From positions 7,432,541 through 7,496,540 of the forward strand of contig JAMKCF010000022.1 of the NCBI GenBank assembly GCA_023634235.1: DNA of 64,000 bases, written 5' to 3'. This document shows, piece after piece, positions 45,901-54,900 of this stretch (positions are counted from its first letter, which is position 1; each line of letters opens with the position of its first letter). The notes under the pieces were generated by a model. It searched no databases. It saw only the letters and a list, made by a program, of their open reading frames with translations, and was not told the origin of the DNA. Made by a program: the position numbers and the translations under genes. The stretch comes from Pisaster brevispinus. Its lineage: Eukaryota > Echinodermata > Asteroidea > Forcipulatida > Asteriidae.

Positions 45901-47430
45901 GCACTCATGTACTTAGCACATAAATATCCCATGTCAAATACAGACCTCCAGAGAGCTAACCCTTTCAAAAGTTGACAAAATTAATTTAAAAATTTAATAA
46001 AAAGGCTAAAACAATCATAGACACTAGCTTGGCAGCAAAAGAAGTCATTTATATATAAAACATAAAAATGTAAATGCACAGAAAACATGTTTAATGTATG
46101 TTGGATTGTGTGGAACAGTCAGTACCACCTAATCAACACTTGCGTATACTCAGAGATTAAACACATTAAAGGGTTAAAGCAAAAAAAGGTAAAAGCCTTT
46201 CTGTTTCATCCTCAGACAGGCCCACTCGTCATGGTCTATGTCCCTTTAGGCGATACGGCTCATGGACTCGCAACAGTTAGAAAACACTTTCTATAAGGCT
46301 TGTGCACAAAAAACAGCGGTTTTACAGTGTAAAACATAATAGTTAACAGCAACTATATTTAAACATTAATAAATTGAAATATATATTTATAACTAGTAGG
46401 GGAGATGAACTTAGATTTCGATCCAAACTTGACCTTCATGGGAGGCATAAACTAGCACAAACACAAAGTAAAACATATCCAATATTTATAGCACAAAGAG
46501 GATCAAAGGATTAAGGGAAAGTATCCAGCAAAAAAGCGGGGGAAATGTAGCCCATCAAAGTTATTATTTTACAAACAATGGGGGTGGCTAAGAATCAATA
46601 AGAGTAAAGTAGCGATGAAAAGGGATGGTCAGTGTGAAAGGGTGGATCAGGATAATGCAACTGACAATAGGGGGCAGGATAAAATAACTAGTGAAGAGAG
46701 TTTAGTAGTCAAGAGATGATTCTGTGAAAAGGAATGTAGTTATAGAAGAACATAATCAATGTAAGAAATTTAAAATAGGCAACAGGAACCTGCAGTAAGA
46801 GTGGGTTATTAAATCCTCTTTAAAAAGGAATAGGTTATTAATTGGGTTGATTGAGAGAAAGAATATTGAGAGAAAGAATTTATACATTGTATAATGTAAA
46901 TTTATATATGCATGCCTATGCCAAACTCTCTCTACAACGTCTGGAAAGGTTATTAGTTTTGGAAAAAGTATGAAACCAACATTTCAAATGAGGCAATATA
47001 ACACGTTTTCCCATTGGTTTACAGGCTGCATGGGCAGTAATAGCAACCGTGTAGTGTTAAACAGGTGTGGGTGGCGCAGGGTAAGGCAGTACCACCTTGT
47101 ATTATACATTTAACTGTTTGGCTTCATTTTGCCCTACATCCATCATGCCTCATTCTCTGAATCGTTTAACTATTGCATGTTCCATATTATTCAGCAGTTT
47201 AATTTGAATGAAGTGTATAATTTTGTTAAACGTTATTAAGTACAATAATCAAATTACTCACCTCTGACGGTATCACCTGGTATGAAGTTTGGGTCCACCG
47301 TCAAACTGAAGAGTCCTTGTTTATCGAGCTGAGCTATGTCAAATAAATTGCATTCCTGCAGCAAAAACGACGTCGTGAAAGCGACAACACAACTTAGGCA
47401 AATGGCCACAATGAAAGTTAAGTGCTTCAT
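26554..47430 (-). CDS. Gene B: Reeler-like / 11xHYR / GAIN-GPS / 7TM adhesion GPCR (23 exons, 1,663 aa model)
   Basis: The Reeler-like exons are 47430-47262, 45232-44989 and 44511-44450. The HYR exons are 43190-42951, 42752-42513, 42009-41770, 41267-41028, 39233-38994, 38541-38302, 37849-37610, 37106-36867, 35754-35515, 35063-34824 and 33471-33232. The remaining exons are 32894-32791, 31917-31774, 31594-31240, 30713-30520, 29992-29825, 29443-29334, 28472-28213, 27336-27255 and 27013-26554. All junctions are GT-AG. The sum is 4,992 nt with a single terminal stop. The receptor core is nearly identical to gene A, with only a handful of changes in the last exon. The ectodomain is much longer because the 240-nt HYR class has multiplied. 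All eleven HYR exons are phase 1-1, so skipping any of them keeps the frame and isoforms are possible. Confidence 0.87.
27255..27336 (-). CDS. Gene B exon 22: TM4
   Basis: 82 nt encoding [20 protein letters not shown]. It matches gene A except Arg for Gln near the end. Confidence 0.88.
27470..27934 (+). mobile_element. 3' end of a LINE (L2/CR1-like) with (ATT)n tail
   Basis: The plus strand reads [20 protein letters not shown] and then [10 protein letters not shown] followed by TGA (27637-27639). This is the C-terminus typical of L2/CR1-type LINE ORF2 proteins. It is followed by about 215 bp of 3' sequence and an (ATT)n array at 27853-27934. Gene A lacks it at the same intron site. The element is 5'-truncated and dead. 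Confidence 0.75.
27853..27934 (+). repeat. (ATT)n microsatellite
   Basis: About 27 uninterrupted ATT units, placed as the 3' tail of the LINE fragment. Confidence 0.97.
28213..28472 (-). CDS. Gene B exon 21: TM2-TM3
   Basis: 260 nt with [20 protein letters not shown] and [16 protein letters not shown]. Near-identical to gene A exon 14. Confidence 0.93.
29334..29443 (-). CDS. Gene B exon 20: TM1
   Basis: 110 nt with [19 protein letters not shown], then [14 protein letters not shown]. The extracellular linker before TM1 differs more from gene A than TM1 does. Confidence 0.85.
29825..29992 (-). CDS. Gene B exon 19: GPS
   Basis: 168 nt with [17 protein letters not shown] and [14 protein letters not shown]. 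The complete GPS triad HLT predicts autocleavage. Confidence 0.93.
30520..30713 (-). CDS. Gene B exon 18: GAIN subdomain B
   Basis: 194 nt with [18 protein letters not shown]. Almost the same as gene A exon 11. Confidence 0.85.
31240..31594 (-). CDS. Gene B exon 17: GAIN domain
   Basis: 355 nt with [20 protein letters not shown] and [15 protein letters not shown]. Phases 0 to 1, as in gene A. Confidence 0.85.
31774..31917 (-). CDS. Gene B exon 16: GAIN subdomain A helix
   Basis: 144 nt with [20 protein letters not shown], then [15 protein letters not shown]. Phase 0-0. Confidence 0.83.
32791..32894 (-). CDS. Gene B exon 15: Cys-rich hinge
   Basis: 104 nt with [11 protein letters not shown], then [18 protein letters not shown]. 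Same length and Cys spacing as in genes A and C. Confidence 0.78.
33232..33471 (-). CDS. Gene B HYR 11
   Basis: 240 nt, phase 1-1, with [19 protein letters not shown] and the [12 protein letters not shown] end. It is the orthologous position of gene A HYR 4. Confidence 0.93.
34824..35063 (-). CDS. Gene B HYR 10 (mosaic class)
   Basis: 240 nt. The 5' part ([27 protein letters not shown]) is shared with HYR 6 and 7, but the 3' end is [15 protein letters not shown]. The change from the usual DGAGN to DGARH is unique to this repeat. Confidence 0.92.
35515..35754 (-). CDS. Gene B HYR 9
   Basis: 240 nt with [28 protein letters not shown] and the [13 protein letters not shown] end. Closest to HYR 5, 3.48 kb upstream in the gene. 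Confidence 0.93.
36290..36720 (+). repeat. Hairpin-repeat cluster with poly-C and (CA)n
   Basis: Contains ACGTTTGTAAATGGTG, then GTTTTAGCGACGTTCCCATT, an 11-bp inverted pair AACCGGGGACC / GGTCCCCGGTT near 36580-36625, poly-C and (CA)n. The same block is at 39770-40180, and a diverged relative is at 2370-2590 in gene Z intron 1. Confidence 0.7.
36867..37106 (-). CDS. Gene B HYR 8
   Basis: 240 nt with [33 protein letters not shown] and [12 protein letters not shown]. Nearly identical to HYR 4, and the flanking intron is shared. Confidence 0.93.
37610..37849 (-). CDS. Gene B HYR 7 (mosaic class)
   Basis: 240 nt. The 5' part is identical in protein to HYR 6 ([19 protein letters not shown] to SLTLG). 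From GQNIITC on it matches HYR 1 and HYR 3 ([13 protein letters not shown]). Confidence 0.93.
38302..38541 (-). CDS. Gene B HYR 6 (mosaic class)
   Basis: 240 nt. The 5' part is the FTPADEGK class, and the 3' end ([20 protein letters not shown]) and donor match HYR 5 and 9. The acceptor is TCTAAAG rather than CAG, which is usable but weaker. Confidence 0.92.
38994..39233 (-). CDS. Gene B HYR 5
   Basis: 240 nt with [18 protein letters not shown] and [11 protein letters not shown]. Paired with HYR 9. Confidence 0.93.
39770..40440 (+). repeat. Hairpin-repeat cluster in gene B intron
   Basis: A repeat of the block at 36290-36720 is followed by extra hairpins. These include perfect 13-bp arms CCTTGTGGGGTCC and GGACCCCACAAGG near 40373-40415, and TTACGGGGTA near 40165 facing TACCCCGTAA near 40280. 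Loops carry TTGTTCTATT- and TTTGTTCC-like text. Confidence 0.75.
41028..41267 (-). CDS. Gene B HYR 4
   Basis: 240 nt with [19 protein letters not shown] and [13 protein letters not shown]. Differs from HYR 8 by only a few residues (H for Q before EIVL, I for M before ITC). Confidence 0.93.
41770..42009 (-). CDS. Gene B HYR 3
   Basis: 240 nt starting [20 protein letters not shown], with [19 protein letters not shown]. Its 3' end is shared with HYR 7 and HYR 1. Confidence 0.93.
42513..42752 (-). CDS. Gene B HYR 2
   Basis: 240 nt with [20 protein letters not shown] and [12 protein letters not shown]. Phase 1-1. Confidence 0.93.
42951..43190 (-). CDS. Gene B HYR 1
   Basis: 240 nt starting [20 protein letters not shown], with [18 protein letters not shown]. 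It directly follows the Reeler-like exons. Confidence 0.93.
43730..44060 (+). repeat. Hairpin-repeat cluster in gene B intron 3
   Basis: Homologous to 20800-21150 in gene A. Contains CTTGTGGGGTCC and ACCCCACAAGG arms near 44019-44058 and TTTTGTTGTTCTATTATTCC. Confidence 0.65.
44450..44511 (-). CDS. Gene B exon 3: end of Reeler-like domain
   Basis: 62 nt encoding [20 protein letters not shown]. Same length and phases as gene A exon 3. Confidence 0.75.
44989..45232 (-). CDS. Gene B exon 2: middle of Reeler-like domain
   Basis: 244 nt with [20 protein letters not shown], then the shared [15 protein letters not shown] block. Acceptor ctgcag, donor AG/gtaatt. Confidence 0.82.
45702..46177 (+). 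mobile_element. piggyBac-like MITE with TTAA target duplication
   Basis: The matching introns of A (near 22950) and Z (near 983) read CAGTTTAAAGCAAAAAAAGG. Here about 470 bp sits between two TTAA copies (45702-45705 and 46174-46177). The ends CCCTTATTG and the complement of CATTAAAGGG form a short inverted repeat. No transposase is present, so it is non-autonomous. Its interior resembles 53440-53600. Confidence 0.85.
47262..47430 (-). CDS. Gene B exon 1: signal peptide and start of Reeler-like domain
   Basis: ATG at 47428-47430. [20 protein letters not shown] is a signal peptide. LQECNLFD and [10 protein letters not shown] follow. 169 nt. Confidence 0.88.
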
Positions 47431-47465
47431 ACTATGACCGTGATTTTCTTATATTATCATCAAAA
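47431..47465 (-). promoter_or_regulatory. Conserved block just upstream of receptor start codons
   Basis: The sequence AAGAAAATCACGGTCATAGT precedes the ATG here and in gene A (23780-23815), with AAGAAAATCACATTCGTAGT in gene Z. It may be 5' UTR or core promoter. Recent duplication alone could also explain the match, so function is unproven. Confidence 0.25.
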
Positions 47466-50202
47466 ATTGTTACAACCAAACCATCCAGTCTAACTATTTG
47501 AACATTGGTTCACGATGTCTTAAAATGACACAATATTTCCTCCCCCTATGACAGGATGCAGCAAACAGCGGCCAGATGAGTCATGTTGTAGCTTTTGTTG
47601 GCCTTCGCATGTGTAGGTGTTTTATTTCGGTCAATCAACAATGCAACCTAACCTACTCTACACAAATAAAGCATTCATATTTCAAGGTGTTTCTCTCATG
47701 GTCTAGTGCTCGCTTAATTTGTATTTACTTATTTTTGACAGACACAGAGACTGTGTATTTACAATGAAAACTGCGATTTCGATTTTGAAGTAAGTTATCC
47801 GAACAGTCCTTTTTCGTACCCACGTTGCGTCATTAAAGTAGGGCACCCTCCAGAGGTCAAAAGGAAGGTTGGTAATTGGCCCATTCTGTGCGCCGAGCGC
47901 ACACATGCGCTTTTGTTCCAATATTTCACATCAAAGATTGCGGTGTGATGACGTCAACGCATAGGTCCATACCATGCTGGTAAGTCTGGCGTAATTGACG
48001 TTTATTTTATCATGAGCAACACCCTAATAAACTGACTGGCCCCAACGATTACCAGAAGCCCATAGAAAATGACCAGAAACTAAAACCAAGAAAATGACCC
48101 CCCCCCCCCCCCGCTAGTCAGTGGGTGTGGTATTGCATTTTTAACAGTATTAAATTAACACATCTTGCAGCAAACATAGCCATCTCAGTGGAAGGGGTTA
48201 GCTAGATTTGGCTCACTCAAATAAAACTCTCATAAAAAAACTCACACAAGATTCCTTTTTGTCCTAAAAGGCAACGCATGTTAATATTTACAATACATCA
48301 GAATAGTCATTCACTTTACATATTGGCAAAATATTTTGCAAAAACTTATCGTCCATAAGTCGTCCGTAAACTCATACAGACCAACCATTGTAAGTTAGTT
48401 TCTTCATAGAGAAAGGACTATGGTATTTATACACATCCTGGCCCCAATTTCATGACGCCTGTAAGCCCGCGCACAAACATTATTATTTAGCACAAACAGG
48501 TTACCGGCGACAGTTCCTAAAGTCAACACTGTTGCAACTGGTGCCACACCGTCTTTTTATTCTTCGCGAAAGAAATGTGCTCAGCAGTAATTCCTGCTTA
48601 AAAGATTTACAAAATCGGCCCCAGTATAAGTGTTTTCCATCATTGCTGGAAACTGCCGTCTGATGACGTTCGGCCATTGCTCTCTACATGACGGCCCGGT
48701 CAATAAACACCCCGGCGAGTGTACGCACTCTGATTGGTCGAAGACTAGACACGTGGGATATATTTTTGCCATATAAATGGCTCCTAAAAAAAAAAACCAC
48801 TTTACTGTTGTATACAAGTTCTATACGCAGCACTGTTTGCTTGTTGTGCGGGAAGTATTAAATTTCCATTTTAACTTTAGTGTTACCGTTCAACACACAG
48901 CCATATTCAAGAAAAAAAGTTCGTAGAAGGATTGCTATGTGCACAAATTCGCTGACAAAATATATCAACTTTTGGTAATCCGTCTCTAATAAAACGAGGA
49001 CACCGGTTATTTTTACGATATTTCCATAGGTTAGTTGGTTGGATTAATTAGTTAAAACTAGAGAAATAAAAGTGCTCTCCCCAAAACAAACACAAGATCA
49101 TTAATGATTTTAAGATACCACTGTGACATTTTAACGTCCTAAAGTTTTATTGTCGATTGATTAATATACCAAAGCTCTGGATTGGACCTGAATATACCTC
49201 CTTTTAAATTCTACAGTTCAGTTTGTTGGTATATTTTAATTCGCACTAACACTAGCATACATAGACTCTTTTTTACTATTTTACCGTTAAGTCTACATTA
49301 GGCCAACTTGAAAGGCTTCGGGTAGCACCGGCTGAAAGTTTCGCATTTTTACATTTACAAAATATCATTGACAAAATGCCACAAAGACATACCTAAAATT
49401 TGAGTAGCTTGGAAAACTTGGTTTTCACAAAATGAAGAAAAACAATCAAAACAACTAAAGTCAACTGTGAAACAATAACAACAGAATCAAAACACAACAG
49501 CAACTCTACGAATATGTACAACAAAATGGTGAACATCTGTACCAGCCTATCCCATGAAATGTAGTGACACTCGCGCAAGCGTACACACACTATTAGCTGA
49601 AAAGTTGTGCACTAGGCAAACGTCAAAACGCGTATGCGTCACGCCACCATCAGCCTCGTACCAAAAGGCGCAATGTTCACTCATTTTGTTGCCATCCAGC
49701 GGTGTTAGTGCGCACGCGCGATGTGCACTTTTTATATTTCATGGAAAAAGCTAGTTGGTGCAGTTCTTCGAACAGATGAAATGTAAATGACAAAAAGCAC
49801 AGGAAAGTACTGGTGAAAATATCACCTAATACTACGATGTGATAAAAATACAAACTTTTCTAATATGTTCCATTTCTGGTAAGCAATAAACACGCTTTTT
49901 TTCTTCAAATAAACAAACAAGGTTAACAAAATAACAAATTAAATCGAATTCCAATATGTGTATACAAAATTTTGTCATAAATTCATCAATTAACGCACAA
50001 TGCACTTCCATCATTTCCGCCATTTCGGAAGTGAATTCCTTTGTGTACATTTTGACTCCCACAACTGCGGACAGGATATGCGCGCAATTGTGCTGCATGC
50101 ACTTATTTTTTGTCCAATTTGAGACAGTTTTCTGCATACAGTCGTTGCATAGACCACCGTAGCTGAGGTCAAACATTGGCAACGTGAACGCGCGTACGCG
50201 CA

Positions 50203-50280
50203 ACGATGAACTCTCAGCCAACGGTGTCGTCTATATACCCAGTGAGGGCGCTGTTTGAGCTTGTGCCGTCATATGCAAGG
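50203..50280 (+). repeat. Diverged copy of the CRE-like dispersed repeat
   Basis: GAACTCTCAGCCAACG, then AGTGAGGGCGCTGTTTGAGC, then TTGTGCCGTCATATGCAAGG. It matches the repeat at 14-96 but lies outside the duplicated units, so it is either an older unit remnant or a mobile repeat. Confidence 0.6.
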
Positions 50281-51373
50281 TATTGTTTAATTTGGTACCA
50301 GTAATTCCGCATTTTCGGAACTCATTTATGCTCACGTACGCGTTGCGTGCTAGCAAAAATAACAATAGAAAAACTAGTTCAGACGGGCGTACAATACGCT
50401 GGTTGAGACTGGACTCCCGCCATTAGTCACGTGCATGAGGGGAAAAAAACATGCTCGCAAAGATTTGAACCTTATTTTACAGGTTTGACCTATTCTGTCA
50501 GTCAGTTCATGACGTACCCTCGACCATCGTCGATGTTACCGCATATTAGTAACAGTTTGCAGGCGGGCTCGAGAAATGAGCAACAACTGCAGCTTTCAAT
50601 GGATGATCTTTAAACTACTTTATCAAGGCCTGGCCTCAATCACGTGACTTTTTTACAGCGCTCACAGTGAACCAAAACGTTTTGTACGTCTGGCAACAGT
50701 TTTCGAATTTTCGCGTCAGACTTGTGCTATTGCGTGAACATCAATAGCCCATATGCACGTCCCAATGCGCATGATCGGCGCGCAAAGGATTTTGGGTGAA
50801 ATCTGCAACCATCATGGCGCGGCGCGCTGATTTTGAATGCGGTACATAACTATAAAACCTGGTATAGTTACATGTAACTACAGCATTGGCGTCCATCTTG
50901 GGAGCTTGGTTGATTTTTTAACTGTACTCAGTTTCCCAAGATGATTGTGGTATATTTTCAAGATGGTGCTTGTGCATATGGGCTATTGTCGTTGGTGCAT
51001 AATGATGCGTATGAAAGAAACGCTTGGTGCAATGAATAGAAATACTGCCTACCCAATGGCGGAACATGATTGCGGCTCGCATTCGTCTAGATAACATACA
51101 CCTGAAATTTACAAAAATAATCACACGTCACTTTCTGCTAATTTTAAAGTCTAGCTTGACAAGTATATTTGGCAAAATGGAAGAATAACATCATCTTATT
51201 TTAAACATTAACAAAAAAATTATATATAACAAACAACAAGAACAACAACGAGTGTAGATGGAAAGGTTTACAATTTTACAATCTAAAAGTTAATACTCTT
51301 TTGTTCTGATGTTAATAGTTTGGCACAGTTAACAAAATTGATATCACACTCACTAGTATATAGTTCGTTTATA

Positions 51374-51905
51374 TTATATATCCTCGGCTTTCCAGGAATA
51401 AGGCGTGCGGAATGTCCCGACGCGGGTAAAGCGAGTGGCGCGCGTGGGGACCTGCTTTGCCTTCTGTCCGCCGTTATTCCGGTGCAGTTTCTTGCCGACC
51501 ATCTTCCTATGAACGTGGTACGTTGACGTCTTCCCAACGGTGAAGCGACAGCAAGAGCAGCAGTGTTTATCCATCAGATCTTTCTTCCCCAGGCAATAAA
51601 TACCGGCCAGGAGTAATGCCCCCTCGGCGAGGGCAAATATACTAAATATTGACCGGAGGATGTACGAGTCCACATTGGTCAGCATGAAGTAACAGACGAC
51701 CGATCCGACCGAGGTGAGCACGCTTAGCGGTACAGAGACCTTACAGCGTCGGATAGCGTGCATGATGTTACGATCACTGCAGCCGTAGCGACTACACAGT
51801 TGCTTGTGTAGCATCATGCCGATGATGTACAGATGGAACACGAGGAGTAAGACCATGGGTGTTACGACGCCAATATACAAGGCAAGACCAGGGCTCAAGA
51901 AACAG
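51374..51905 (-). CDS. Gene C last exon: TM5-TM7 and basic tail
   Basis: Starts with [20 protein letters not shown], as in A and B. TM6 ([18 protein letters not shown]) and TM7 ([20 protein letters not shown]) follow. The tail of about 70 residues has a CCSCC cluster and many Lys/Arg and ends in AEDI, which fits a class III PDZ pattern (E-x-I). 532 nt. Confidence 0.9.
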
Positions 51906-54900
51906 CTACAAAATGACCAAAGAACAGCAGTTTTTAATCACCAATAATAATTAACAATGTCAGAGAAGTATAGATGTGAGATAACCTACATAACTAATGT
52001 AGAAAATCAGAACAAGTAGAACTTTGTTGTTAAACTTTCCTGATGTACGCCCAATGGGTCTGCACTTTTGGGTGAACAGAAACATACCCATAACGCGATT
52101 TGTACCTACAATCTCCAGTTTTACGCGCTGGCGCTCTTCCAACTGAGCTATCTAGCCCAATGTTGGCATTCTCCCCGTTTTGTAAATACTTTTGTTCAGT
52201 GGCGCCTAGAAAATACTACAGTTGTGTGAAATCCACAAACTTTCTTGCCATTTCCCACCAAAGTCAATTCGTTGATGAAGTAAGGGAAACAAGTTTTCGG
52301 CCGACTTATTTAACATTATATTTAAATAGTAAGCAAAATCCTTTTTTCATTGATCGGTTACCAATTGTTTGTATGTCTTCATTTTCAGAACATAATTTCA
52401 AATCGAAGGTACTAGCGAGTCCTTTTTGTTTAGGTACTCTAAAAGACAAGCAACCCCACCATGTACACAAACACACAAAGACATACAGACTCACAAATGT
52501 TTACTAGGGAAAATATGAAGGTTAAAATCTTACAATGTGTTGTTTTCCGTCCAGTTGTAAGTCAATAGGAAGATGATGACTCGGGAATAGAGTACGAAGA
52601 GAAGAGGAACACCTGAGAAAGAGGATTGATCCAAAAATTAATAAACTTGCATTTCTTGCTGTATATTTGGGGGAGGTAAAATAGATTTTATCTTTTGTAC
52701 TCTCTATGTTGCATAATTATCTTGTATGTATTTTATAAATGCCTGAAGTATTGTAGTATTATTTTATAGTCGAGCTGCTTAAGTACAAAAAGTAGCTAAG
52801 CACAACAAAATGATGCTGAGCAGATGAAGGTTACCAGCCAAAATACCATGGAATATAAACAATCTGTGACTGGCATGCTGGTTTTTTTTGCTCAGCACAA
52901 TTTGTCAAGCAACTTTTTCTGCCAGAGCTAAGGCAGGTCCATGAATAGATTTCTACTACTAAAGGTTGTTAACATGACCCCGTGTTGTAAACCAAGCTTG
53001 GGCTCGGTCAAAACTGCCGTCTGCTCCCACTTTGACTATGACTCGGGCATATAATTGCTGTACTTGGACTAATTTTCAAACTTACACAGTGCCCCTACTT
53101 TTATTAGATAATACTTGACTCACCCCAACACCCGATGGTAACCCTCACGATGTGTCTGTTTAGAAATTCTGACCGTATCAGCACCACCTGCCAGAACAGG
53201 TTCAGCGACTCCACTGCAGTCCAGCTCAGCGTGACCAGGAGGAAGTACTGCAGCAGGGCAGCGATGACGGTACACCCCACGCCGTCACCGAGTTTGATCT
53301 GGTCGATGCCGCCCAGGAACAACCCGTTGAGGAACAGGAGTGAGATGCATAAATTGATGATAGTCCTGTGTGGGATCTTGGCCCTGGTGGCATCAAATTA
53401 ATCAGGTTACAAATTACGTTAGTCATTTTAAAGTCCTTCACATCCTAGACTGGACCATTCCCAAATCTAAGAGGGGGGGGGGGGGGTCAGGTCCCAGAGT
53501 TATGTAGGTTCTTTTTCGGGGGATGAAAAATATTTCCACTCATATACTTTGTGCACATAATTTTTACAGACATACAGACCAACCCAGATCTAACCCGCTG
53601 ATAAAGTGGAGCCATCTGTTCTTTGTATCAGGCTTCCAGATGTCTTGCTGACAGCCTGTGCTAGCTTCTGAGGTTTACAATACCCCTCCCCCTGCCACTC
53701 AAACCCTTTGGTTTTCTGGGGAGCCAGTTACTTGTGGAACTTTCCTGCATTTGTTTTATTCCTGGGATTCCTCACGCACTTAAAACTCATTCATTCTCAC
53801 TTACCAGATGCTCAAACTGATCATCGTAGCAGCCGTCATCATCCCGATACACAACACACAGCCAGCAAACACGATGATGTCAATCAAAAACACCTTGGGA
53901 GTCTGTTGAATTGTTATGAACAGAACATTGGTTTAATTGAGATTGTAAAAACAAATTACAAATTGGTCTCATCAAGATTTGGTAGACGAATTACGAATGT
54001 GTTTAATCGAGCTTGGAATGACGAATTGTGAATTGGTTTCGTCAAGATTTGATAGACAAATTACGAATTTGTTTAATCGAGCTTGGAATGACGAATTGTG
54101 AATTGGTTTCGTCAAGATTGGGGAGACAAATTATGAATTCAAAGCCACAACAGCAACGACGTAATTCTCTGAAGGGACGTGGGCTTATAAGAAAATGTAT
54201 ACCTTTTTGAACGGGGGATGGCCCAGAAGGTCGTCCCACAGATTTGAATAAAATACAGAAAAACGCTTGAAGAACAAGCATTGATGACAACAAAGGGATA
54301 GACTTGTCTCCAAATAAACATGCATTGCGTACTTTATATTTATTGTGCCTTTCTTATGCAACAGGATAAGTTTATACTCTGATTTTTGTAAGGTCTGAGT
54401 AATTACGTACACACTCCTAACTATTTATATTTTGTAAGAATAAATTGACTTTATATTTGCTAGTATTCAACAGGGATAGGAAACTTACAAGACGCAATGC
54501 AAAGTGTGTCAGGTGGCTGCAGACGCAGACGATGTGACCAGAGTCAAGAGTCTCGGCGAGGTGACAGCCGTTTGGGGACCACGCCCCGTTCCCGTCGTGC
54601 AATGATTTGTTCCAAAACACGCACTCGAACTCCCTCCCGTGGTGTTGCTGAGGTAAGAAGGAATGAAGTCCAGTCAAGTCAACATTTTCATACTACTCTT
54701 CTCAAAATATAACATCTATAATATTACATAGATAAGCAAAATAATAAGCACAGAAGACAGAGGGTAAAGTTTATCAATGCAGACCAAAATAAAGAGAGTA
54801 TGAGGCTGTTCCAGCCAAGGCTTGTGGAGGACAACCTAGACAAACTACAAACGTGGAGACAAGACAAACACAAAACAAAACAAAAACCAGACTGTGGATA

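Larger units (their letters stand above)
47431..51373. other. Spacer between gene C 3' end and gene B start
   Basis: Homology with the other unit starts ends near 48112 in a poly-C tract. The rest is single-copy in this window apart from a CRE-like repeat relative at 50203-50280. Runs such as GCGCACGCGCGATG occur at 49620-50900. Many short open frames are present, but none shows a recognisable domain. Confidence 0.6.

Noticed and set aside
49832..50221. 129-aa minus-strand frame in the spacer before gene C
   Set aside because: It has no recognisable domain and its start overlaps the edge of a dispersed repeat. Composition does not set it apart from chance.
52083..52163. Functional tRNA on the minus strand
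   Set aside because: Good A box only. The anticodon loop and T arm do not fold properly.
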